From Phosphoribacter sp037046615 (GTDB lineage: Bacteria > Actinomycetota > Actinomycetes > Actinomycetales > Dermatophilaceae): a stretch of 64,000 nt of DNA. The notes under the pieces were generated by a model, which did not search any database, had not been told where the DNA came from, and saw only the letters and a list, made by a program, of their open reading frames with translations. The stretch covers positions 1 through 64,000 of the forward strand of contig JBAOHD010000002.1 of NCBI GenBank assembly GCA_037046615.1. Direction: 5' to 3'. Shown here piece after piece: positions 37,475 through 44,893 of the stretch (positions within the stretch are counted from its first letter, which is position 1; every line of letters starts with the position of its first letter). A program made the translations under genes and the position numbers.

Positions 37475-37619
37475 AACCAGTCATCGAGCATTTCCTGGAC
37501 AGACCGGATCCACCACCACGGTGCGCTGCCACGTCAGGGGCCACCCGTGGTCAGCGCTCCCGCGCTTGCCGCAGCTCCACCCCTTCACGCACGTCCATCA
37601 AGAGAATGAGGAACCCGCA

Positions 37620-37829
37620 ATGACCCGCTCCGCCCTCAGGTTCGCAGCCACAGCCGCATCCCTCGCCCTGGGCCTGGTTCTGGCCTCCTCGGCATCGGCA
37701 TCACCGGCAGACGCCGCGATGTACGGCCAGCATGTCCGCGACTGCGCCCAGTCCATGAGCTTCGACCAGGACCACAACCCGGGCATGCACCGTGGCATCT
37801 CGATGTGGGACCCCGCCCACACCTGCTGA
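37620..37829 (+). CDS. Small secreted protein with His/Met/Cys-rich mature part
   Basis: 69 residues from ATG 37620, preceded by AATGAGGAACCCGCA. A clear Sec signal (ALRFAATAASLALGLVLASS, cleavage near ASASPADA) leaves a mature peptide of about 36 residues with two Cys, three His and four Met (for example YGQHVRDCAQSM and HNPGMHRGISMW). No known family. The metal-ligand content and the copper-island setting suggest an extracytoplasmic copper-binding peptide. Confidence 0.65.
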   Translation: MTRSALRFAATAASLALGLVLASSASASPADAAMYGQHVRDCAQSMSFDQDHNPGMHRGISMWDPAHTC

Positions 37830-38057
37830 CGCCAACCCAGGCGAGGCCCGCTGGCGAAATCGCGCCGGTGGCCCCCGGGCGGCTCGCACAGCTCAACACA
37901 ACGTGCGGACCCACCGGCCGGCCGTGATAGTCGGCACGTCAGGCCGGAGCGCTACCGCTTCACAACCACTCGGGTACGGCGCCGCTGGCTCGAACGCAAA
38001 CATGCGCCAGCAGCGGGTACACGGTCACGACTCGCGAATCCTGACAGGAAGTCCTCC

Positions 38058-38336
38058 ATGAACAACCCGGCGATCGACGCCGCCGACGGCGGCGTGCACC
38101 ACGACCTACCCGTCACGGGAAGCAGCCTCGGGGCGCAACCGCAGCCGGGCCCTGAGAAGCATGAACGCCCATGGCGCCACCACCTGTTGATGATGGCCAT
38201 GTGCCTGCCCATGGTGGTGATTGTCGGCGCCTTGGTCGCCACTGGCGTCGTTGGCGCTGGAGCCATCGGATATGCCGTGCTCTGCATCGCGATGATGGCC
38301 GCCATGATGATGCTGATGCGGGGAGATCGGCACTGA
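38058..38336 (+). CDS. Small membrane protein (DUF2933-like)
   Basis: 92 residues from ATG 38058 (AAGTCCTCC-ATG). A polar His-containing N terminus (GVHHDLP, then PEKHERPWRHH) is followed by two Met-rich helices (LLMMAMCLPMVVIVGALVA and AVLCIAMMAAMMMLM). The abundance of Met and His fits proteins found beside copper ATPases. It is followed by the third CsoR-type box. Family assignment is tentative. Confidence 0.65.
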   Translation: MNNPAIDAADGGVHHDLPVTGSSLGAQPQPGPEKHERPWRHHLLMMAMCLPMVVIVGALVATGVVGAGAIGYAVLCIAMMAAMMMLMRGDRH

Positions 38337-38502
38337 GCGCGATTCCTTGATGCCCGTCGGGGCCAATGCGTCTCGACGACAGGCGAGCTGATGCAGTCTC
38401 GCGCGCTACGGGTGCTGTGGCGGGACTTCTGGCACTCACTCAGCAGGGGGGGCGCGGCACGAGCAGTGGAGCCATTCCCAGAGGTCGGAGCCACCCTGGG
38501 GA

Positions 38503-38519
38503 ATACCCCTAGGGGGTAT
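38503..38519. promoter_or_regulatory. CsoR-type operator, copy 3
   Basis: ATACCCCTAGGGGGTAT is a palindromic box 56 bp before the ATG of the second P-type ATPase. It shares arms with the boxes at 31880 and 35152. Confidence 0.85.
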
Positions 38520-38574
38520 CTGGTTGTCGTGGTTGAAGCAACGTCGGAAACCAGTCGAAAGCGAGTTGCCCATC

Positions 38575-41032
38575 ATGAGTCAGACCACGGTTCTGCACGT
38601 CGGCGGGCTGCACTGGGCCACCAGTGAGCACGCCATCGAGTCCATCCTGGGGCGGCGCGAGGGCGTCGAGTCCGTTGAGGCGAACGCGGCCAACCAGAGC
38701 GCCACGGTCACCTACGACCCTCACGTGACCTCCGTGGCTGACCTTGCGGGTTGGGTGCGCGAGTGCGGGTTCCACTGCGCTGGACGATCGGTGCCTATGC
38801 ATGTGTGCGAGGCGATGGACGAGGACTCCCTGCCCGAAACTGTTCTCACGCACAAGCCTCCGGCCGACCAGGGCAGGCACGCGGCCGCTGACGTCGACGG
38901 CATCCACACGGGGCACGCGGTTGTAACCACCGCGACAGCTCCCGTCGAGCACTCGGCGCACGAGATGATGGGGCACGGCGGGCACGGTGGCATGTCCATG
39001 GACGACATGGTCCGCGACATGCGCAACCGCTTCGTCGTCGCCGCCGTGATGACGGTGGGGATCGCGCTCTGGTCTCCGATGGGCCGCGACATGCTCGGCT
39101 TCTCGGCGCCCGCACCCTTCGGACTGCGCGACGACGTATTCGCTTTGCTGCTGAGCCTTCCCGTCGTCTTCTATTCGGCCTGGATCTTCTTCGACGGTGC
39201 CTACCGGGCGCTGCGCAACCGCACGCTGGACATGATGGTCCTCGTCGCGGTGGCCGTCGCCGCGGGGTGGCTGTACAGCGTCGGCGTCACCCTGACCGGT
39301 GGCGGCGAGGTGTTCTACGAAGCCGCCGCGATGCTCACGGCGTTCGTGCTGCTCGGCCACTGGTTCGAGATGCGCGCCCGCGGCGGCGCGAACGAGGCCG
39401 TTCGTGCGCTGCATGGACCTCGCACCCGCCGATGGCCACCGTGGTGCGTGACGGTGAGCCGGTCGAGGTCCCCACCGCTGACGTCCTCGTCGGCGACCTC
39501 GTCCTCATCCGACCCGGCGGCAAGGTCCCGGTGGACGGCACCGTCGAGGACGGCACGTCCGAGGTGGACGAGTCGATGGTGACCGGCGAGAGCCTGCCCG
39601 TCGCCAAGACGCTCCGGCTCGCACGGTGATCGGCGCGTCGATCAACACCACCGGCACGCTGCGGGTGCGCGCGACCAAGGTCGGCTCGGACACCGCGCTG
39701 GCTCAGATCGTCGCCCTGGTGCAGCAGGCGCAGAACTCCAAAGCACCCGGACAGCGACTGGCCGACCGCGCCGCGTTCTGGCTGGTCCTCGTCGCGCTCT
39801 TCGGCGGTCTGCTCACCTTCGCGGTCTGGCTGCTCTCCGGAGCCAGCGTCGAGACCGCCCTGCTGTTCGCCATCACCGTCGTCGTCATCACCTGCCCCGA
39901 CGCGCTCGGGCTGGCCACCCCGACCGCGATCATGGTCGGCACCGGCCTGGGCGCCCAACGCGGCGTGCTCGTCAAGAACGCCACCGCACTGGAGGCCTCC
40001 GCCCGCATCGACACCGTCGTCATGGACAAGACCGGCACCCTGACCAAGGGCGAGCCGCAGGTCACCGACGTCATCGTCGACGGCATCGAAGAGACCGAGC
40101 TGCTCGCCCTCGTCGCCGCGCTCGAGAACGAGTCAGAGCACCCCCTTGCCGCCGCCATCGTCGCGCACGCCGCCGGCCGTGGGGTCGCCCCCGACCGACC
40201 CACCGAGTTCCGCAACGTCCCCGGCCACGGCGCCCTCGCCCTCGTCAACGGCCGCCGGGTCGTGGTGGGCAACCGCAAGCTCATGGACGACGAGGGCGTA
40301 GACGTGTCCGCCCTGGCCGTTCGCCGCGACGAGCTGGCCGCCAGCGGCCGCACCGCCGTCCTCATCGCCGTCGACGGCCGCGGCGTGGGCGTCATCGCCC
40401 TCGCGGATGCCGTGCGCGACACCTCCGCAGCCGCCGTCGCAGCCCTGCACGAGATGGGCGTGCAGGTCGTCATGCTCAGCGGCGACAACGAGGCCACCGC
40501 GCGACGCATCGCCGGCCAGCTCGGCATCGACACCGTCCTGGCCGAGGTCCTCCCCGGTGACAAGGCCGCCGAGGTGGCCCGGCTCCAGCAGGCCGGCCAC
40601 AAGGTCGCCATGGTCGGCGACGGAGTCAACGACGCCCCGGCGCTGGCGCAGGCAGACCTCGGGATCGCCATCGGCGCCGGCACGGACGTGGCCATCGAGA
40701 CCGCGGACGTGGTGCTCATGCGCTCCGACCCCCTGGACGTACCCACGGCGCTTCGGATCGGCAGGGGCACACTGCGCAAGATGCGGCAGAACCTGTCCTG
40801 GGCGGTGGGCTACAACGCGATCGCCCTGCCCATCGCGGCGGGGGTCTTCGCCAGCTGGGGTCTGGTCCTGCGCCCCGAGATGGCCGCGCTGTCCATGTCC
40901 GGGTCCAGCGTCATCGTCGCCGTCAACGCCCTCATGCTCAAACGGCTCCGGCTGCCCCGACCCGAGGCAGAGTCGGCAGCCGTCAGCGACGGGCAGGCAC
41001 CTTCATTGAACCTTCATGAAACCACCGGCTGA
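38575..41032 (+). CDS. PIB-type heavy-metal ATPase with CPD motif, two frameshifts
   Basis: About 818 residues from ATG 38575. The N-terminal HMA-like fold lacks Cys-x-x-Cys (VGGLHWATSEHAIES). A His/Met-rich linker (EMMGHGGHGGMSMDDM) precedes the helices. The transmembrane metal motif is CPD (VVITCPDALGLATPTAI) rather than CPC or CPH. DKTGTLTKGEPQV, VNGRRVVVGN and MVGDGVNDAPALAQADLG are intact. Extra bases near 39425 and 39610 split the actuator domain. It is probably a CopB-like copper exporter under CsoR control. Its last codons contain the response-regulator repeat for DUF305. Confidence 0.9.
41002..41023. promoter_or_regulatory. Predicted response-regulator direct repeat, copy 2
   Basis: TTCATTGAACC followed by TTCATGAAACC, the same 11-bp tandem as at 37144. 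It lies inside the last codons of the ATPase gene (encoding roughly LNLHETT), 73 bp before the DUF305 start. Confidence 0.7.
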
Positions 41033-41095
41033 CCTCTACGGTCCGTCGGACAGGATCGTCCTTTCTGCTCCAGCCCCAGTTCCAGGAGACCGCTC

Positions 41096-41689
41096 GTGCG
41101 TCTGACCTCTCGACTTGCCATCCCCGCCGCGTCCGCCGTCCTCATCCTCGCGCTGAGCGCCTGCGGCTCCGGCGATGACTCCCACAGCACGATGTCCGGT
41201 GCAGGCACCACCTCCTCGGCCACGGCTGAGGGCGCGACCACCAGCGCCACGGGAGACGTGGAGTTCGCGCAGATGATGATCCCCCACCACGAACAGGCCG
41301 TGGAGATGGCCGACCTCGCCCTGGCGAACGACACCGCATCGCCGGAGGTCAAGGCCCTGGCTGGCCAGATCAAATCCGCGCAGGACCCCGAGATCCAGAC
41401 CATGCAGGGATGGCTGGCCCAGTGGGGGGCCTCGCAGAGCTCAGGTTCGATGGACCATGGTTCGGGCGGGATGATGAGCGACGACGACATGAGCTCACTG
41501 ATGGGCGTCACCGGCCCCGAGTTCAACCAGATGTGGCTCACGATGATGATCGAGCACCACGAGGGCGCCATCGAGATGGCTCAGGACGTGCTTGACACCA
41601 CGTCCAACCCTGAGGTGGAGCAGCTGGCGACGGCGGTCGTGGAAGGCCAGGAGAAGGAGATCGCCACCATGAAGGGGATGCTCGGCTGA
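41096..41689 (+). CDS. DUF305 family lipoprotein
   Basis: 197 residues from GTG 41096. Lipoprotein signal ending LALSACGSGDD, a Ser/Thr linker, and two repeats of the DUF305 helical motif: FAQMMIPHHEQAVEMADLAL and LTMMIEHHEGAIEMAQDVL, each with Met-Met and His-His. These pairs bind copper in structurally related ferritin-like proteins, and DUF305 genes are frequent in copper loci. Outer-face copper binding is inferred. Behind the second response-regulator repeat; next gene 2 bp downstream. Confidence 0.92.
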   Translation: MRLTSRLAIPAASAVLILALSACGSGDDSHSTMSGAGTTSSATAEGATTSATGDVEFAQMMIPHHEQAVEMADLALANDTASPEVKALAGQIKSAQDPEIQTMQGWLAQWGASQSSGSMDHGSGGMMSDDDMSSLMGVTGPEFNQMWLTMMIEHHEGAIEMAQDVLDTTSNPEVEQLATAVVEGQEKEIATMKGMLG

Positions 41690-41691
41690 CC

Positions 41692-42618
41692 ATGCGCGAG
41701 CGACTCTCCCTGCCACGAGCACTCAGCCTGCTCGTCGCCGTGATCTCCATCGCACTCGTGGCGGCGTGCTCCGCCTCTCCTGACCCAACGCCCGTTCCCG
41801 CGGCGGCCACCGGGAGCACGTCGGTCGAAACGCCGAGCCCAGTCCCGTCAGTTCGCCCGGGCGCCGACCCGCTCACGCTGCCCTCGGCGCACGTCCACGC
41901 CATCGCCCGCGACCCCGGCAGCAGCAAGCTCCTCGTCGCCGCCCACGACGGGCTGTACGTCTACGACGGTGCCACCCCCCAGCGGGTCGGACCCGTCATC
42001 GACCTCATGGGGTTCACCGTCGCCGGACCAGGCCACTACTACGCCTCGGGGCACCCCGGGACCGCGACCGACCTGCCGCAACCGGTCGGACTCATCGAGT
42101 CACGCGATGCCGGGAACACCTGGACCGTCCTGTCCCGCGGAGGCGGGTCGGACTTCCACGCCCTGACCACCGCCGGAAGCACCGTCGTCGGATTCGACGG
42201 CGTCCTGCGCAGCACTGCCGACGGCCGGACCTGGCGCGAGGGGAACCTCGACGCCCAACCCCGGACCCTCGCCGGCTCACGCAACGGCTCCACGGTTCTC
42301 GCCACGACACAGGAGGGCCTGATGCGCTCCACCGACGGCGGGGTGACCTGGCAGGAGGTCGACCAAGCGCCATGGCTGCTGCTGGCCGCCTTCGGCGACG
42401 GAGACTCTGCCGCCGGCCTCACACCGGACGGACAGGTCCACACCAGCACCGACGCCGGTCAGACCTGGCGCGCGACCGAGCTTCTCGCACCCGACGCGCA
42501 AGCACTGCACGTCTCAGGCGAGGGGGAACACCTGGAGATCGTCGTGGTCACCGGACAGTCCCTCATGGCATCGACTGGCGGTAAGCCATTCGCGGACCTG
42601 ATGTCGGGCCGCGAGTAG
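41692..42618 (+). CDS. BNR/sialidase-like beta-propeller lipoprotein (F510_1955 type)
   Basis: 308 residues from ATG 41692. Lipobox ALVAACSAS, then repeated BNR/Asp-box motifs: ESRDAGNTWTVLS, RSTADGRTWREG, RSTDGGVTWQEV and TSTDAGQTWRAT, marking blades of a propeller. HVHAIARDPGSSKLLVAAHDGLY near the start is typical of the F510_1955 glycosylhydrolase-like family, commonly linked to copper or arsenic cassettes. No glycosidase residues can be assigned. Co-transcribed with DUF305. Confidence 0.87.
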   Translation: MRERLSLPRALSLLVAVISIALVAACSASPDPTPVPAAATGSTSVETPSPVPSVRPGADPLTLPSAHVHAIARDPGSSKLLVAAHDGLYVYDGATPQRVGPVIDLMGFTVAGPGHYYASGHPGTATDLPQPVGLIESRDAGNTWTVLSRGGGSDFHALTTAGSTVVGFDGVLRSTADGRTWREGNLDAQPRTLAGSRNGSTVLATTQEGLMRSTDGGVTWQEVDQAPWLLLAAFGDGDSAAGLTPDGQVHTSTDAGQTWRATELLAPDAQALHVSGEGEHLEIVVVTGQSLMASTGGKPFADLMSGRE

Positions 42619-42741
42619 CCACACGCTGCCGGGGGCGAGGCTGGTGATTCGCCAGCGCTGGCATCCAGTTTGGGCGTGCGGCGACTGGTCCACCAGGGCA
42701 CCTTGACGCGGCCGTGCAACCGTTTGGATGTTCGCCACGGA

Positions 42742-43773
42742 CTAGCCGGCTGGCAGCGGCTGCGCGCAGTACTGGGTGTCAGGGGCGGGGGCAGGGTAGG
42801 CGTGCACAACGGCAGAACTGAGCTTGGGCACCGAACCGACCAGGACCGCCTCGGCGCGGTGTGCGATGGCGTGCGCTTCGGACAAGGTGGCGTGTGGGTC
42901 GAGCTCAAGGTCGGCGTCGGCCTGGATCTCGTGGCCTATCCACCGCATCCGCACACGCTGCACCCCGACGACACCCGGGACCGTGGCCAGGACGTCCTCG
43001 GCGCGATCCACCAGTTCAGGATCCACGGCATCCATGAGCCGACGGAACACCTCACGCGACGCGGTTCGAAGCACCACGAGGATGGCCACCGTGATGACCA
43101 GCCCGATCACGGGGTCAGCCCACTGCCACCCCAGCGCGACACCTCCCGCTCCGACCAGCACGGCCAGCGAGGTCAGGCCGTCCGTGCGCGCATGATGCCC
43201 ATCGGCCACCAGCGCGGCCGACCCGATGGCCGTCCCCTCACGAATCCGGAACATGGCGACGGCTTCGTTGCCGAGGAACCCGATGAACCCGGCGAGCGCC
43301 ACCCACCCCACGTTCGTGATCGCCGACGGGTTCAGCAGCCGGTCGACCGCCTGCCACCCCGCCACGACCGCCGACAGCGCGATCATCGCGATGACGAACA
43401 GGCCGGCAAGATCCTCGGCGCGACCGTAGCCGTAGGTGTAGCGGCGGGTGGCGGCGCGGCGCCCCAGGACAAAGGCGATCCACAGGGGCACCGCGGTCAG
43501 CGCGTCCGAGAAGTTGTGGATGGTGTCCGCCAGCAGCGCGACCGACCCCGAGACGGCCACCACCACGAGCTGCAGGGCAGCAGTGACGCCGAGAGCGGCC
43601 AGGCTGACCTTCACCGCCCGGATGCCGCGATCGCTGGCCACCAGCGCGGCATCGATGGAGTCTGCGGCGTCGTGCGAGTGAGGGCTCACGGCGTGGGTGA
43701 GCCGGGCCCACACTCCCGCGCCGTGATGTTCGTGGTCGTGGTCGTGGTGACCGGTGTTTGCCGAGGACATCAC
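42742..43773 (-). CDS. Cation diffusion facilitator family transporter
   Basis: 343 residues with six helices. His-rich N terminus (GHHDHDHEHHGAGVW). Metal-site helices carry LLADTIHNFSDALTAVPL (TM2, His/Asp) and ALVADGHHARTDGLTSL (TM5, His/Asp), followed by a cytosolic domain. Exports Zn, Cd, Co or Ni against proton influx. Its start overlaps the stop of the ArsR gene upstream, which should regulate it. A fragment of a close relative lies at 27300. Intact. Confidence 0.94.
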   Translation of the reverse strand: MMSSANTGHHDHDHEHHGAGVWARLTHAVSPHSHDAADSIDAALVASDRGIRAVKVSLAALGVTAALQLVVVAVSGSVALLADTIHNFSDALTAVPLWIAFVLGRRAATRRYTYGYGRAEDLAGLFVIAMIALSAVVAGWQAVDRLLNPSAITNVGWVALAGFIGFLGNEAVAMFRIREGTAIGSAALVADGHHARTDGLTSLAVLVGAGGVALGWQWADPVIGLVITVAILVVLRTASREVFRRLMDAVDPELVDRAEDVLATVPGVVGVQRVRMRWIGHEIQADADLELDPHATLSEAHAIAHRAEAVLVGSVPKLSSAVVHAYPAPAPDTQYCAQPLPAG

Positions 43774-44141
43774 GCCCGCTCCGTCCTGAGCTCGGGGACT
43801 GCGCCTCGGTGGTGGGAGGGGACCACGTCGCTCGCGTGTTCGGCGTTGTGGACAGCGTCGAGTACCAGTCGCGCCACGTGGTCGTTCTCGAGCCGGTAGA
43901 ACACCTGGTTGCCATCGCGCCGGGTCCGAACCAACCGCGCCATCCGCAGCTTCGCCAGGTGCTGCGAGACCGCTGGGCCGGGCTTACCCACAGCCGCAGC
44001 CAGACCGGTGACGGAGAGCTCGGTGTCAACCAGCGCCCACAGCAGACGCACCCGGGTGCCGTCGGCCAACATCCTGAAGATCTCAACGGCGAGCTCGACC
44101 TGCTCGTCAGGAAGGGGAGCCGTCTGCGTATCTGCACTCAT
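43770..44141 (-). CDS. ArsR/SmtB-family metalloregulator
   Basis: 123 residues from ATG 44141. Winged helix: EIFRMLADGTRVRLLWALVD, LSVTGLAAAVGKPGPAVSQH, then LAKLRMARLVRTRRDGNQVF. The alpha5 segment HVARLVLDAVHNAEH and the C-terminal SHHRG supply His/Asp ligands like those of the NmtR/KmtR nickel-cobalt sensors, and Cys is absent. It is first in the operon with the CDF transporter. Likely derepressed by Ni, Co or Zn. Confidence 0.92.
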   Translation of the reverse strand: MSADTQTAPLPDEQVELAVEIFRMLADGTRVRLLWALVDTELSVTGLAAAVGKPGPAVSQHLAKLRMARLVRTRRDGNQVFYRLENDHVARLVLDAVHNAEHASDVVPSHHRGAVPELRTERA

Positions 44142-44150
44142 GCGCAGATA
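44129..44150. promoter_or_regulatory. Predicted ArsR-family operator over the start codon
   Basis: TATCTGC and GCAGATA form a 7-bp inverted repeat around CACTCATGC, overlapping the ATG of the ArsR gene at 44141. A GC-rich partner, TGCGCAGATAGTAACGCA, overlaps it. Position and symmetry suit autorepression. Confidence 0.45.
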
Positions 44151-44377
44151 GTAACGCAGTTGAGCTGCTGATGTTCTTGGCTCGCCCCAGTTCCTGATCG
44201 CCGCGCTGACAAGTGATTCCCACTAGTGCGCTGACCAGCCGATCTTGTCGACTCCGCCACTGCACCGGCGGAGAAGTGTGGTCTGTGCACGCTCAAGACG
44301 CCCTTTGGCGCAGGGACCCGGCGCCACCACCAGGCCCGTTTGCAGCGGTGGAACGTCGTGTCTCTCGAGTCTCGTGT

Positions 44378-44394
44378 TAGCAAGCGTTAGCAAC
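44378..44394. promoter_or_regulatory. Paired GTTAGCA repeats at the right island end
   Basis: GTTAGCA at 44378 and 44388, in the gene-free stretch 44151-44442 between the ArsR promoter and the right attachment repeat. Matches the pair at 25672 and 25683 near the left end. Nothing else was recognised in this stretch. Confidence 0.45.
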
Positions 44395-44442
44395 GCCCAG
44401 ATTCGAGGAGGGCCGTCGCAGGCCTCTGACCTGCGGTTTTGT

Positions 44443-44486
44443 GTGGCCAGGGGCGGGGTCGAACCGCCGACCTTCCGATTTTCAGT
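44443..44486. repeat. Right attachment site within tRNA-Phe
   Basis: 44 bp identical to 25533-25576. Here it forms the 3' part of an intact tRNA-Phe gene, from the anticodon loop to the discriminator base, so integration leaves the tRNA functional at this junction. Confidence 0.93.
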
Positions 44487-44517
44487 CGGACGCTCGTACC
44501 AACTGAGCTACCTGGCC
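44444..44517 (-). tRNA. tRNA-Phe (GAA)
   Basis: 74 nt on the minus strand. Acceptor GGCCAGG pairs with CCTGGCC; D arm GCTC/GAGC; anticodon arm TCCGA-CTGAAAA-TCGGA, giving anticodon GAA; T arm GGCGG-TTCGACC-CCGCC. CCA is not encoded. It is the integration site of the island. Confidence 0.95.
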
Positions 44518-44545
44518 CGGCGCTTCTCCTCGTGAGAGAAGCTGG

Positions 44546-44619
44546 CGACCCCGACGGGACTCGAACCCGCGACCTCCGCCGTGACAGGGCGGCGCGCTAA
44601 CCAACTGCGCTACGGGGCC
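44546..44619 (-). tRNA. tRNA-Asp (GTC)
   Basis: 74 nt. Acceptor GGCCCCG with CGGGGTC (one G-T pair); anticodon loop CTGTCAC gives GTC; T arm CGCGGG with TTCGAGT. It lies 28 bp upstream of tRNA-Phe on the same strand, so the three tRNAs are probably co-transcribed. Confidence 0.94.
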
Positions 44620-44656
44620 TGGTGTGACGCGTGCGCGCCGATCAGACCGAACTGCG

Positions 44657-44729
44657 TATCCCCAACGGGATTCGAACCCGTGCTGCCGCCGTGAAAGGGC
44701 GGAGTCCTGGGCCGCTAGACGATGGGGAC
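44657..44729 (-). tRNA. tRNA-Glu (TTC)
   Basis: 73 nt. Starts GTCCCCATCGTCTAGCGG, typical of tRNA-Glu. The anticodon loop CTTTCAC gives TTC. The T arm ACGGGTTCGAATCCCGT is perfect. First gene of the minus-strand Glu-Asp-Phe cluster. Confidence 0.94.
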
Positions 44730-44893
44730 CCGGGTTGCCTCGGATCCTCGCCGTCAGTCGCGACCGCCAGTCAAGCTCGGATCCGTTGAGGACCCGGTAA
44801 GCATAGGGGACGGCGTCCGAGGCGGCCAAATCGTTCTCGGAACCCGTCACTGGGGCCTGGTCAGCCCGGCCGTGGGGGGCCACAGTGGTGTCC

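Larger units (their letters stand above)
25533..44486. mobile_element. Metal-resistance genomic island integrated at tRNA-Phe
   Basis: An 18.9-kb segment bounded by 44-bp identical direct repeats, the right one being the 3' part of tRNA-Phe. Excisionase and tyrosine-integrase genes lie at the left end. The cargo is almost wholly metal handling: ArsR regulators, cation-efflux proteins, multicopper oxidase, CsoR/CopZ/CopA, a two-component system, a second P-type ATPase and DUF305. The recurring GGCATAC heptamer of the flanking DNA is missing inside. No transfer or replication genes are seen, so it appears integrative but not self-transmissible. Confidence 0.9.

Noticed and set aside
44245..44535. 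96-residue plus-strand ORF across the right attachment site
   Set aside because: Its second half is the antisense of tRNA-Phe, and the same peptide tail appears at the left attachment site only because the DNA repeats.
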